The position numbers and the translations under genes were made by a program. From Myxococcaceae bacterium (GTDB lineage Bacteria; Myxococcota; Myxococcia; Myxococcales; Myxococcaceae): a stretch of DNA of 58,808 bases. Positions 47,757 through 56,540 of the stretch are shown here, piece after piece. The stretch covers positions 1 to 58,808 of the forward strand of contig RPRB01000010.1 of assembly GCA_003818285.1 (NCBI GenBank). Reading direction: 5' to 3'. Each line of letters begins with the position of its first letter. Within the stretch, counting starts at the first letter, position 1. The notes beneath the pieces were generated by a model that saw nothing but the letters and a program-made list of their open reading frames with translations, had not been told where the DNA came from and searched no databases.

Positions 47757-50249
47757 ATGCCGACGACACGGATCAGGAAGACCGACACGGGGGCCGCCCC
47801 GGCCGAGAAGGCGAAGAAGCCTCTGGGCCGGAAGGCAGCGCCGGCGGTCAAGGCGAGGAAGGCCGCTCCGGCGAAGACCGCCGCGAAGAAGCGGACCCTG
47901 GCCGTGGTGCGCGCCGACACGCCCCCCGCTCCCCGCCGCGCCGGCCGCTACCTGGTGGTGGTGGAGTCCCCGGCCAAGGCGAAGACCATCAAGAAGTACC
48001 TGGGCTCGGGCTACGCGGTGAAGGCGTCGGTGGGCCACGTGAAGGATCTGCCCAAGAGCAAGATGGGCATCGACGTGGAGCGCGACTTCACGCCCGAGTA
48101 CCACGTCATTCCGAGCAAGGAGAAGGCGCTCGGCGAGCTGAAGAAGGCGGCCGCGGGCGCCGATCAGGTCTTCCTCGCCACCGACCCCGATCGCGAGGGC
48201 GAGGCGATCGCCTGGCACCTGAACGAGGAGCTCCGTCACCCGAACGCGGTGCGCGTGCTGTTCAACGAGATCACCAAGAAGGCGATCCAGGAGGCCATCG
48301 CCAAGCCGCACGCGCTCGATCAGCGCATGTACGACTCGCAACAGACGCGGCGGATCCTCGACCGGCTGGTGGGCTACCAGATCAGCCCGCTGCTCTGGAA
48401 GAAGGTGCGCCGCGGGCTCTCCGCGGGCCGGGTGCAGTCGGTCGCGGTGCGGCTGATCGTCGAGCGGGAGCGGGAGATCAAGGCGTTCGTTCCGGTGGAG
48501 TACTGGACGCTGGAGGCGGAGCTGGAGGGCAAGTCGCCGCCGTCGTTCCGCGCTCGCCTGGCGAAGCTGGACGGAAAGAAGGCCGAGGTTCCGGACCGGG
48601 CGACCGCCGACGCGCTCCTCGAAGAGCTGCGGAAGGCCGACTACCGGGTGGAGACGGTGGAGCGCCGCGAGCGCCGCCGGAACGCGCCTGCGCCGTTCAT
48701 CACCAGCAAGCTGCAGCAGGAGGCGGCGAACCGGCTCCACTTCACCGCGAAGAAGACGATGACCCTCGCCCAGCGGCTGTACGAGGGCGTCGAGCTCGGT
48801 GACGAGGGCCAGACCGCCCTCATCACCTACATGCGCACCGACTCGGTGCGCCTCTCGGACGACGCGGTGAAGGCGGCCCGCGAGCACATCGCCGACACCT
48901 ACGGGAAGGACGCGCTGCCCGACGCGCCGGTGGTCTACAAGAGCCGGAAGAGCGCCCAGGACGCGCACGAGGCGATCCGTCCGGTGTCGATGGAGTGGAC
49001 CCCCGACCGGGTCCGTCCCTTCCTCGAGCCGGACATGGCGCGGCTGTACGAGCTGATCTGGAACCGGTTCGTGGCCTGCCAGATGATGCCCGCGGTCTAC
49101 GACCAGACGGTCGTGGAGATCTCCGCCGGCCGGGCGACCTTCCGCGCCGCCGGATCGATCCTCAAGTTCGCGGGCTACCTCGCGGTGTACGGGATGGCGC
49201 CCACCACCGAGGAGGAAGCGGACCGGGAGAAGACCGGGACCGACGAGCCGCGCGGCGACGAGGGCAACGTGCAGCTGCCGGAGCTGGCCGAGGGCGACCT
49301 GCTCCGGCTGGTGGGGCAAGGACTCCTCTCCGAGCAGCACTTCACGCAGCCGCCGCCCCGGTTCACCGAGGCCTCGCTGGTGAAGGAGCTGGAAGAGGAC
49401 GGCATCGGGCGGCCGTCGACCTACGCCTCCATTCTCTCGGTCATCCAGGAGAAGAAGTACGCGGAGAAGATCGAGGGTCGGTTCCATCCGACCGAGCTGG
49501 GGACGATCACCACCGAGGAGCTGGTGAAGCACTTCCCCTCCGAGATGGACGTGACCTTCACCGCGGGGATGGAGGAGCAGCTGGACCAGATCTCCGAGGG
49601 CGAAGCGGACTGGCGCCGGGTGCTGCGCGACTTCTACGGCCCGTTCCAGGCGACCCTGGCCAAGGCCGAGCAGGAGATGCGCGACGTCAAGCGGGAGGAG
49701 ATCCCGACGGACGTCACCTGCGAGAAGTGCGGGAAGATGATGGCCATCAAGTGGGGGAAGATGGGCCGCTTCCTGGCCTGCACCGGCTACCCCGACTGCA
49801 AGAACACCAAGGACTTCAAGGAGGTCGACGGCAAGGTGGTGCCGGTCGAGGAGGAGCCCACCGACGAGACCTGCGAGAAGTGCGGCCGACCGATGGTCAT
49901 CAAGCGCGGCCGGTTCGGGCGGTTCATGGCCTGCTCCGGGTACCCGGAGTGCAAGACCAGCAAGCCGCTCTCCATCGGCGTGGCCTGCCCGACCTGCAAG
50001 GTGGGCTACCTGACCGAGCGCCGGAGCCGCCGCGGGAAGGTGTTTTTTGGCTGCCACCGCTACCCGGACTGCACCTTCGCCGCCTGGGACCGGCCGCTGC
50101 CCCAGGCTTGTCCGCAGTGCGCCTCGCCGTACCTGCTGCAGAAGTACAGCAAGCGCGACGGCGCGCGCATCGTGTGTCCGAACAAGGAGTGCGGGTACAC
50201 CCGCTCGGTGGACGAGGGCGGGCCGGTGGCGCCGCCCAGCGCGGCCTGA
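47757..50249 (+). CDS. topA: DNA topoisomerase I
   Basis: An 830-residue type IA topoisomerase that relaxes negative supercoils. A Lys/Ala-rich, histone-tail-like N-terminal extension (about 1-60) precedes the TOPRIM domain (VVVESPAKAKTIKKYLG; ATDPDREGEAIAWHL). The active-site Tyr is in LITYMRTDSVRLS (about residue 357). The C-terminus holds four zinc-ribbon repeats: CEKCGKMM (about 658), CEKCGRPM (about 704), CPTCKVGY and CPQCASPY, with matching second Cys pairs in the first three and a CPNKEC variant in the last. ATG 47757 has a GAGGAGAGAG site. The basic N-terminal tail is unusual compared with E. coli and may aid DNA binding. Confidence 0.96.
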   Translation: MPTTRIRKTDTGAAPAEKAKKPLGRKAAPAVKARKAAPAKTAAKKRTLAVVRADTPPAPRRAGRYLVVVESPAKAKTIKKYLGSGYAVKASVGHVKDLPKSKMGIDVERDFTPEYHVIPSKEKALGELKKAAAGADQVFLATDPDREGEAIAWHLNEELRHPNAVRVLFNEITKKAIQEAIAKPHALDQRMYDSQQTRRILDRLVGYQISPLLWKKVRRGLSAGRVQSVAVRLIVEREREIKAFVPVEYWTLEAELEGKSPPSFRARLAKLDGKKAEVPDRATADALLEELRKADYRVETVERRERRRNAPAPFITSKLQQEAANRLHFTAKKTMTLAQRLYEGVELGDEGQTALITYMRTDSVRLSDDAVKAAREHIADTYGKDALPDAPVVYKSRKSAQDAHEAIRPVSMEWTPDRVRPFLEPDMARLYELIWNRFVACQMMPAVYDQTVVEISAGRATFRAAGSILKFAGYLAVYGMAPTTEEEADREKTGTDEPRGDEGNVQLPELAEGDLLRLVGQGLLSEQHFTQPPPRFTEASLVKELEEDGIGRPSTYASILSVIQEKKYAEKIEGRFHPTELGTITTEELVKHFPSEMDVTFTAGMEEQLDQISEGEADWRRVLRDFYGPFQATLAKAEQEMRDVKREEIPTDVTCEKCGKMMAIKWGKMGRFLACTGYPDCKNTKDFKEVDGKVVPVEEEPTDETCEKCGRPMVIKRGRFGRFMACSGYPECKTSKPLSIGVACPTCKVGYLTERRSRRGKVFFGCHRYPDCTFAAWDRPLPQACPQCASPYLLQKYSKRDGARIVCPNKECGYTRSVDEGGPVAPPSAA

Positions 50250-51144
50250 AGCGGCCGGCGCGACGCAGGGCCGGAAGGGCTCGACGCGCGCCCTCGAAGC
50301 CGCCGAACCGCCCCGGCCGGCGGGACGACCGCAGCGATTCCGCGGGCCCCCGGGAAGGGCCTTGTCGTCGCGCGAGCCGACGGGATCGTTGCGCGGTGAG
50401 TCCAGCAGTCCCCGGGGAGCACGCGTCGTCGGCGACTCGACGAGCCCCGGGTCAGCGCCTCGTGGGAGACCCTCGGAGGTCGTCGATCCCTCACCCGCGG
50501 ACCGACGAGGGCTCTTGTGCAAGCGGGACCGCCGAGCAGCCCCGGTGCGCCCGACGCTGCCCTGACCTCACGTGCGGACCGACGAGGGCTCTTGTGCAAG
50601 CGGGCCCGCCGAGCAGCCCCGGCGCGCCCGACGCTGCCCTGACCTCACGCGCGGACCGACGAGGGCTCTTGTGCAAGCGGGACCGCCGAGCAGCCCCGGC
50701 GCGCCGAGGCTGCGCGGGACCTGACCTCCGGAACGACGCCGCCGGGCCTCGCGACCCGCCGACGACGGCCGCCTGCGAGCCGTGCGACCGGGACGCCGAG
50801 CCGCCGCCCTGCGCCGGGAGGGCGTCGCGACCAGATCTGCGGAACGACGGCCGCCGCGGCAGCGCGACCGGGAGTCACCGGCCGGGCGAGGTCAGGGGAT
50901 CTGCGCGGCGGTGCGATGCTTCCCTCCGCCGAGCGAACGCGCGTGCGTGCGCCGCGCGGCCGTGCCGTTCTTGACACCCCCGGGGGCGCAAAGGGACGAT
51001 GTTCCTCAGCTTCGCCGTGAAGCACCGCTCCGCTGCGTCCCCGGAACGTCGCCTGCTGCCCCGGGGCCGCTCCCTTCCCGAGAGTCTGACCGCGCCGGCC
51101 ACGAGCCACCCCCGAGCGCGCCGAAGAAAGGATTCACCCCCGTG
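50250..51144. other. 895-nt intergenic region with GC-rich tandem repeats
   Basis: No gene was accepted here. From about 50490 it is dominated by the 77-bp tandem array listed separately, with degenerate units to about 50860. Near the right end TTGACA (50971-50976) is a perfect -35 hexamer but lacks a convincing -10 partner at the normal distance; it may drive the ExbB operon. Confidence 0.6.
50490..50860 (+). repeat. 77-bp tandem repeat array with degenerate flanks
   Basis: GACCGACGAGGGCTCTTGTG begins at 50500, 50577 and 50654, giving a 77-bp period. Each unit continues with a short AAGCGG run, GCCGAGCAGCCCCGG and a GACCTCAC stretch. More diverged units start near 50719 and 50829 (GGAACGACG variants). 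77 is not a multiple of three, so reading frames rotate and the array is non-coding. It differs from the 15-bp element family. Confidence 0.85.
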
Positions 51145-51876
51145 ATGGACACGTCGCTGAGCCACCTGGTCGAGGCCGTCCTCGCCGCCGCGCCTGCTGC
51201 GAAGGGCGGGGCGATGGACTCGATCGTCCGGTTCTTCAAGGAGGGTGGCCCGTTCATGTACGTGAACCTCTTCTGGATGGCGTGCGCGATCGCCGTGGTG
51301 GTCGAGCGCGTCGTCACGCTGATGTTCCGCTACAACCTGAACGCCGAGCCCTTCATGGAGCAGATCACCAAGCTGGTGCTCACCGGCAACGTGGACCGGG
51401 CGGTGAAGCTCTGTGGCGCGGCGCCGCACTCGCCGCTGGCCCGGGTGATCCGCGCCGGACTGACCCGCGCCAACCGGGGCGAGATGGAGGTGGCCAAGAG
51501 CGTGGAGGAGGCCATCCTCGAGCACACCCCGCCCATCCAGTCGCGCATCCCCTGGCTCTGGTCGCTGGCCAACATCGCCACCCTGGTGGGGCTCCTCGGC
51601 ACGATCAGCGGTCTGATCATCACCTTCCAGTCGCTGGGCAACGTGCCCGCGGACCAGAAGCAGGCCATTCTCTCCAACGGCATCTCGGAGGCGATGAACA
51701 ACACCGCCTTCGGTCTGGGCATCGCGGTGTCCTGCATCATCGCCCACCTCTTCCTGACCGCGTACGCCAAGAAGATGGTGGAGTCGGTGGAGCTCAGCGC
51801 CCTGAAGCTGGAAAATCTCCTCTCGCGTCGCCAGGCGGGCGAGACGTCGGCGATGGACTTCGAGCGCTCGGCGTAA
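51145..51876 (+). CDS. ExbB/TolQ/MotA-family proton-channel subunit
   Basis: A 243-residue inner-membrane protein. One membrane helix follows a short amphipathic start (GGPFMYVNLFWMACAIAVVV, about 32-52). Two more occur in the ExbB core (WLWSLANIATLVGLLGTISG, about 131-150, and AFGLGIAVSCIIAHLFLTAY, about 190-210). The LLGTISGLIITF pattern is the hallmark. It forms the stator with the ExbD-type proteins encoded directly downstream and couples the proton gradient to envelope work. Candidates are TonB/Tol-type energising or the AglR-type gliding motor of myxobacteria. ATG 51145 follows AAAGGA; GTG 51142 is also in frame. Confidence 0.9.
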   Translation: MDTSLSHLVEAVLAAAPAAKGGAMDSIVRFFKEGGPFMYVNLFWMACAIAVVVERVVTLMFRYNLNAEPFMEQITKLVLTGNVDRAVKLCGAAPHSPLARVIRAGLTRANRGEMEVAKSVEEAILEHTPPIQSRIPWLWSLANIATLVGLLGTISGLIITFQSLGNVPADQKQAILSNGISEAMNNTAFGLGIAVSCIIAHLFLTAYAKKMVESVELSALKLENLLSRRQAGETSAMDFERSA

Positions 51877-51901
51877 GGGCGGGTCCGAGGGTCCCTGGCC
51901 G

Positions 51902-52444
51902 ATGGCCTTCTTCTACAGCAAGCGCAAGCTTCGGGTCCGGGGCCGCGAGGAGGGCCAAGAGCTCAACATCGTTCCCTACCTCGACATCCTCATGAACCTG
52001 ATCATGTTCATGCTCCTGTCGATCACGGGGCTGTCGGCGTTCGGCATCCTGAACGTGAACGCGCCGAACTACGGCGGGCCGAGCACGCAGATGACGGAGG
52101 AGGGCGAGAAGCCGAAGCTCCTCCTGACCGTGCTCATCTCCCAGAAGGGCTTCTACGTCGCGGCGACCGGGGGCGTGCTGGGCCAGCAGCCGCAGGGGCA
52201 GCCCAACCCGGCCGAGGCGCCGCCGAGCATCCCCAAGAAGGCGGACGGGACGTACGACTACACCGCGCTCACCGAGTCGATGGTGAACGTGAAGAAGGAG
52301 TTCCCCTCCGAGTCGAAGGTCATCGTCGGCGCCGAGGGGGACATCGCGTACGAGGTCCTGGTCCAGACGATGGACGCGATCCGCGAGACGCCGGGCAAGG
52401 ACCGGAAGCTGCTCTTCACCGACGTCACCCTGGGAGCGATGTGA
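51902..52444 (+). CDS. ExbD/TolR-family protein, first copy
   Basis: A 180-residue single-pass inner-membrane protein. The short cytoplasmic start is followed by the helix with the essential Asp28: NIVPYLDILMNLIMFMLLSI (about 22-41). The periplasmic part is TolR-like but contains a Gln/Pro-rich insert (QQPQGQPNPAEAPPSIP). It pairs with the ExbB-type protein and the second ExbD. The duplication of ExbD next to ExbB is a known layout of the myxobacterial AglR-Q-S and related motors; sequence alone does not separate these from Tol. The next gene's ATG overlaps its stop (ATGTGATG region). Confidence 0.9.
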   Translation: MAFFYSKRKLRVRGREEGQELNIVPYLDILMNLIMFMLLSITGLSAFGILNVNAPNYGGPSTQMTEEGEKPKLLLTVLISQKGFYVAATGGVLGQQPQGQPNPAEAPPSIPKKADGTYDYTALTESMVNVKKEFPSESKVIVGAEGDIAYEVLVQTMDAIRETPGKDRKLLFTDVTLGAM

Positions 52445-53034
52445 TGCCGGCCCCCGCCGCCCGAGCCCCGGAGCTGGATGAGGAGACCCTGCAGCGGCTG
52501 ATGTTCCGCAAGGCGCTGGCGCGCAAGAAGCGCAAGGAGCGCGAGGCCGCCGGCGAGATCCACGAACTGAACATCACCGCGATGATGGACATGATGACCA
52601 TCATCCTGGTGTTTCTCCTGAAGTCCTACGCCGCCTCGGCCATCTCGCTGACCCAGAGCGAGGACATCAAGCCGCCCATCTCCAGCACCCGGGCGGTTCC
52701 CAAGGACACCGTAGCGGTGACCATCACCCCCAAGGACATCCTGGTCGGCGACCGGGTGGTGGTGACGCTGCAGAACGGGCAGGTGCCGCCGAACCTCCTC
52801 GACGGGCGGCTGGTCAAGCCGCTGGACCAGGCCCTCCGCCGCGAGGTGGAAAAGCTGAAGCTCATCGCCGCGCGCAATCCCGCCGCCCCGTTCAGCAAGG
52901 AACTGTCGGTCATCGGGGACCGGAAGATCCCCTATGACCTGCTCCTCACCGTCCTCTACACGGCCGGGCAGGCGGAGCTGGAGAACTACCGATTCGTGGT
53001 GCTCCAGAAGGGCGAGGTCAGCAGCGAAGGGTAG
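52444..53034 (+). CDS. ExbD/TolR-family protein, second copy
   Basis: A 196-residue ExbD relative with a longer, basic N-terminus (RKALARKKRKEREAAGEIHE). The membrane helix has its essential Asp49 in MMDMMTIILVFLLKSYAAS (about 47-65). The periplasmic domain has the usual beta-alpha-beta pattern (TITPKDILVGDRVVVTLQNG, IPYDLLLTVLYTAG). ATG 52444 is one base inside the upstream stop; GTG 52441 is an alternative. With the preceding genes it makes an ExbB-ExbD-ExbD module. The gene is convergent with the DksA-like gene, 17 nt away. Confidence 0.9.
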   Translation: MPAPAARAPELDEETLQRLMFRKALARKKRKEREAAGEIHELNITAMMDMMTIILVFLLKSYAASAISLTQSEDIKPPISSTRAVPKDTVAVTITPKDILVGDRVVVTLQNGQVPPNLLDGRLVKPLDQALRREVEKLKLIAARNPAAPFSKELSVIGDRKIPYDLLLTVLYTAGQAELENYRFVVLQKGEVSSEG

Positions 53035-53051
53035 GGGGCGCCCCGCGCGCC

Positions 53052-53435
53052 CTAGAGCGAGGGCCGGGGGACGTTGCCCCGCAGGGTCCGTTCCCGCTCC
53101 TCTTCGTCCTCCTGGCAGCGGAAGGTGAAGGGCAGGGCGCGCAGCCGCTCGATGGGGATCTCCTGGCCGCAGTCCATGCACTCGCCGTACTCGCCCTCGT
53201 CCATCCGGCGCAGCGCGGCGTCGATCAGGAGCACCTCGCGGCGGGCGGTCTCGGACCGGGTGGTGAGCACGTCGTCGGCGAGCTTCACCTGGGCCCCCTC
53301 CTCGTACTCGCGGCTCCGGTCCTGCGACTGGAGGGCGCGCAGCTCTCCCTGCTGGGACTCCCGGGTCTGGAGCAGCACCCGGCGGCGCTCGGTCATCATG
53401 CGGCGCAGCTCGTCGAACTGGGCGGAACGGTCCAT
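53052..53435 (-). CDS. TraR/DksA-family zinc-finger-like protein with incomplete finger
   Basis: A 127-residue protein: N-terminal coiled coil (about 8-75, DELRRMMTERRRVLLQTRES), then the DksA-type finger at about 90-112. DksA uses C-x2-C-x17-C-x2-C. Here CMDC supplies two Cys and RCQED only one, the fourth being Asp. Zinc binding may be weaker or use Asp as ligand. DksA/TraR proteins enter the RNA polymerase secondary channel and modulate initiation, often with ppGpp. ATG 53435 is the start. It is convergent with the second ExbD and divergent from trmFO. Confidence 0.85.
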   Translation of the reverse strand: MDRSAQFDELRRMMTERRRVLLQTRESQQGELRALQSQDRSREYEEGAQVKLADDVLTTRSETARREVLLIDAALRRMDEGEYGECMDCGQEIPIERLRALPFTFRCQEDEEERERTLRGNVPRPSL

Positions 53436-53522
53436 GGGCGGGCAAGGTAAGGCCGGCCTTCCGGGGCGAAACCCCCCGGCCGGGGGTTGCTGCGGGGCGC
53501 CATCTGGGCCAGGACAGCAGGC

Positions 53523-54911
53523 ATGGAACCGGTCACGGTCATCGGCGCGGGGCTCGCCGGGAGCGAGTGTGCGGTGCAGCTCGCGCGGCGCGGCATCCCC
53601 GTCCGACTGTGCGAGATGAAGCCTCTCCGGCGGAGCCCGGCCCACCGGATGGACGGGCCGGCAGAGCTGGTGTGCAGCAACAGCTTCCGGTCGGACAGTC
53701 CGGAGACGCCCATCGGGATCCTGCACGCCGAGCTCCGCCGGCTCGGCTCGGTGATCCTCGGGGAGGCCGACCGCTGCCGCGTTCCCGCCGGTGAGGCCCT
53801 GGCCGTGGACCGGGACCGCTTCTCCGCAGGCGTCGACCGCGCGCTCGGCGCGGCGCCGGGACTCCTCCGGGTGGTGGGCGAGGTGGAGGCCCTGCCGTCC
53901 GGCGACGTCGTGATCGCGACCGGGCCGCTCACCTCGGAGGCGCTGACGGGGGCGCTGTCCCGCTGGACCGGGGACAAGCTCTACTTCTACGACTCCATCG
54001 CGCCCATCGTCGCCGCCGACTCGGTGGACGAGACCATCGCCTTCCGGGCGAGCCGCTGGGGCCGCGGGGACGGCGCGGACTACCTGAACCTGCCGCTGGA
54101 CGAGGCCGGGTACCGCGCCTTCGTCCGGGAGGTGGTGGCGGCGGAGAAGGTGGTGCCCCATGCGTTCGAGGAGCCGCGCTACTTCGAAGGGTGTCTGCCC
54201 ATCGAGGTGATGGCCGAGCGGGGGGAGGAGACACTGGCGCACGGCCCGATGAAGCCGGTGGGCCTCGTCGATCCGCGCACCGGGCGGCGCCCGTACGCGG
54301 TGGTGCAGCTCCGCCAGGAGGACGTGGGCGGGACGGCCTACAACCTGGTGGGGTTCCAGACGCGGCTCACCTGGCCGGAGCAGCGGAGGGTGTTCCGGAC
54401 GTTGCCGGGGCTGCAGTCCGCCGAATTCCTTCGCATGGGCCAGATTCACCGGAACACGTTCATCGACGCTCCGCGGCTGCTCGGGCCGGACCTGTCGCTC
54501 CAGGCCGAGCCGCGGGTGTGGTTCACGGGGCAGATCTCCGGGGTGGAGGGCTACGTGGAGTCGGCGGCGTCCGGGTACCTGGTGGCGCTGGCGGTGGCGG
54601 CGCGCCGGCAGGGGCGGGCGTTCCTGCCCCCGCCGGGTGAGACGGCGCTGGGGGCGCTGTACCACCACGTGACGGGGGCGGCGCACCCCCCCGGGACGGA
54701 GTACCAGCCCTCCAACGTGACCTTCGGGCTTTTCCCTCCCTTGCCCGGCCGGGTCCCGAAGTCCGGACGCCGCGAGGCCCACGCCGCCCGCGCCCGCGCC
54801 TCTCTTTCTCAGTGGATCGAGTTCTCTGAGACGTCGTCTTCCCCGTCGTCGGGGCCGGCGGCGTGGACGGGGACGTCCGGCATCGTGGACCCGGCGGCGG
54901 TGGCCCGGTGA
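53523..54911 (+). CDS. trmFO: Methylenetetrahydrofolate--tRNA-(uracil-5-)-methyltransferase
   Basis: A 462-residue FAD/folate-dependent enzyme that makes ribothymidine at tRNA position 54. It has the N-terminal FAD motif [20 protein letters not shown], the folate/redox region [20 protein letters not shown], and [21 protein letters not shown], all characteristic. The conserved core ends near [11 protein letters not shown] (about 400). Beyond about residue 432 the chain reads IEFSETSSS and a Pro/Gly/Ser tail: these bases are a dispersed 15-bp element read in frame, so the natural end seems displaced by about 31 residues. The stop overlaps the start of the next gene (GTGA). This is the gid position in the topA-trmFO-xerC-hslVU order. 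Confidence 0.93.
   Translation: MEPVTVIGAGLAGSECAVQLARRGIPVRLCEMKPLRRSPAHRMDGPAELVCSNSFRSDSPETPIGILHAELRRLGSVILGEADRCRVPAGEALAVDRDRFSAGVDRALGAAPGLLRVVGEVEALPSGDVVIATGPLTSEALTGALSRWTGDKLYFYDSIAPIVAADSVDETIAFRASRWGRGDGADYLNLPLDEAGYRAFVREVVAAEKVVPHAFEEPRYFEGCLPIEVMAERGEETLAHGPMKPVGLVDPRTGRRPYAVVQLRQEDVGGTAYNLVGFQTRLTWPEQRRVFRTLPGLQSAEFLRMGQIHRNTFIDAPRLLGPDLSLQAEPRVWFTGQISGVEGYVESAASGYLVALAVAARRQGRAFLPPPGETALGALYHHVTGAAHPPGTEYQPSNVTFGLFPPLPGRVPKSGRREAHAARARASLSQWIEFSETSSSPSSGPAAWTGTSGIVDPAAVAR
54818..54832 (-). repeat. Dispersed 15-bp element, exact copy, inside trmFO
   Basis: CGAGTTCTCTGAGAC on the plus strand, read in the trmFO frame as part of I-E-F-S-E-T. It is the only copy seen inside an accepted coding sequence apart from the desulfurase end. 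It has ATCGAG-type context like the copy at 21428. Confidence 0.9.
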
Positions 54912-56479
54912 GGTCCGCGCGGGGGCTGGTGCTCGCCGCGCTCGTTGGTGCCGCCGCCGCCTGCAGCAAGGGCGGTGGCGAGCCCGCGCAGGCCGAGAAG
55001 CCGCTGGTGGGCGGCCTGGGCAAGCGTCTCGCCGCGGGCCCCGTCGCCGACCTCAAGCTCACCAAGGACGGTGCCCACGCGACCTTCCTCCGCAACCCGA
55101 AGCGCCCCCCCATCCAGGGCGTGTCGCCGTTGATGGTCCTCGGCGAGCTCGGCCTCGTGTCGGTGAAGGACGAGAGCGTCCGCTTCGTCGGTCAAGGCGT
55201 TTCCAACCGGCCCGGGAGCGTTCTCTTCAGTCCGGATTCCCGCTGGCTCTTCTTCGTCGAGGCCTACAACTCGGCCAGCGAGTCCGGCATCCTCCGCACC
55301 CTTCCGCTGGGGAAGGCCGGCGAGCCCGAGCAGCGGGGGCGTGCGGTCTCGTTCGTCACCGTGAGCCCGAACGGGAAGGCGTTCGCCTTCGTCGACGGGG
55401 GCGTTCTCCGGGTGGCCCCGCTCGAGCCCGGGAGCACCGCCCGCACCGTGGCGACCGAGGTCTCCACCGCGCAGTTCACGCCCGACGGGGCGTTCCTGGT
55501 CGTCCACCATCGCCGGGCGGCCGGAGCAGGGCTCGAGCTCGCCAGGGTCGAGGAGGCCAGGCCGCCCGTCCGCCTCGGCGATCCGGTGGGGGACTGGGTC
55601 ATCTCGCCCGACGGTCGCCACGTCGCCTTCGCCGTCGACAGCCGCAGCACCCGGGACACGCGCGACCTCTGGGTAGGCAGCATTCCCGAGGGGCGACCAT
55701 CTCGCGTCGGCTCGGGGGTCACCGCGTTCGCATTCTCGCCGGACTCGGCGCTGCTCGCGCGACTCGAGGGCGGCAGGGCAGACAGCCCGGGCAAGCTCGT
55801 GGTCGGTCCGGCCGCCGGCGGCGCGGGCCGGATGCTCGGGGAGCGCACCGGGAAGTTCTGGTTCTCGCCCGACGGCAAGGCCATCGCCGCGCTCACCAAC
55901 TACGACGAGAAGAAGAGCTGGGGCCGCCTCACCTACGCGGACGTGCCGGACGGCAAGCCCGTCGATCTCGCCACGCGCGTGTCCACGACCGTCTGGAGCC
56001 CGGACAACAGGCACCTGGCGTTCAACTCCACCGTGTTCCAGCCGCTCCCCTCGGTGGACCTCTGGCTCTATGGGCGGGGGAAGCCGTCGGCGAGGAAGCT
56101 GATGCCGAACGTCTACGGCTATGACTTCGGTCCGGGCGGGGTGCTGTACCTCCGTGCCGAGTGCATCCGGGAGGCGCGCGCCTGCAACTTGCAGCGCGTG
56201 GACCCGGGGATTCCGGACGGAAAGTCCACCCCCATCCTCGAGGGAGTCTTCGGGTTCCGGCCCAGCGAGGCCGGCAACCGGATGCTCGTCACCTACGCCC
56301 GCACCGACGCCGAGACGTACGACGTCGCGGTCCTCAATCTGAAGACCAACGTGCGGGTGACGCTCGAGGAGCGCATCCTGCTCCCCGCGCTCTTCGCCGA
56401 CCCCGAGGGCAGCAAGGTGGTCTACCTCGTCTCCCAGGGCGACCGGTCGGGGTTCTACGTCTGCGACCAGGTACCCTGA
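54908..56479 (+). CDS. Lipoprotein with WD40-like beta-propeller repeats (PD40/TolB-like)
   Basis: A 523-residue protein from GTG 54908 with a lipoprotein signal ([16 protein letters not shown], Cys near residue 19). The mature chain shows at least six PD40-type motifs of the form 'fSPDgk.iaf': [60 protein letters not shown] and [12 protein letters not shown]. This is a TolB/DPP-IV-like propeller, suggesting a scaffold or protein-binding role at the envelope. It is translated from a start overlapping the trmFO stop. xerC follows 60 nt later. Partner unknown; the Tol-like trio nearby is a possibility, not a demonstrated link. Confidence 0.85.
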   Translation: MRSARGLVLAALVGAAAACSKGGGEPAQAEKPLVGGLGKRLAAGPVADLKLTKDGAHATFLRNPKRPPIQGVSPLMVLGELGLVSVKDESVRFVGQGVSNRPGSVLFSPDSRWLFFVEAYNSASESGILRTLPLGKAGEPEQRGRAVSFVTVSPNGKAFAFVDGGVLRVAPLEPGSTARTVATEVSTAQFTPDGAFLVVHHRRAAGAGLELARVEEARPPVRLGDPVGDWVISPDGRHVAFAVDSRSTRDTRDLWVGSIPEGRPSRVGSGVTAFAFSPDSALLARLEGGRADSPGKLVVGPAAGGAGRMLGERTGKFWFSPDGKAIAALTNYDEKKSWGRLTYADVPDGKPVDLATRVSTTVWSPDNRHLAFNSTVFQPLPSVDLWLYGRGKPSARKLMPNVYGYDFGPGGVLYLRAECIREARACNLQRVDPGIPDGKSTPILEGVFGFRPSEAGNRMLVTYARTDAETYDVAVLNLKTNVRVTLEERILLPALFADPEGSKVVYLVSQGDRSGFYVCDQVP

Positions 56480-56540
56480 GGCCGTGCCCGCGGGTCCGGG
56501 AAGTCGCGGGGCCTTCCCGCTGCCCGTAGTCTCCGGACCG

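Noticed and set aside
50500-50730. 77-nt units taken as a tRNA cluster
   Set aside because: The length matches a tRNA but there is no T-loop, anticodon arm or acceptor stem; it is a GC-rich tandem repeat.
50971-51000. TTGACA as a firm promoter for the ExbB operon
   Set aside because: The -35 is perfect but at 16-18 nt the next hexamers (GGACGA, GACGAT) are poor -10 matches; kept only as a remark.
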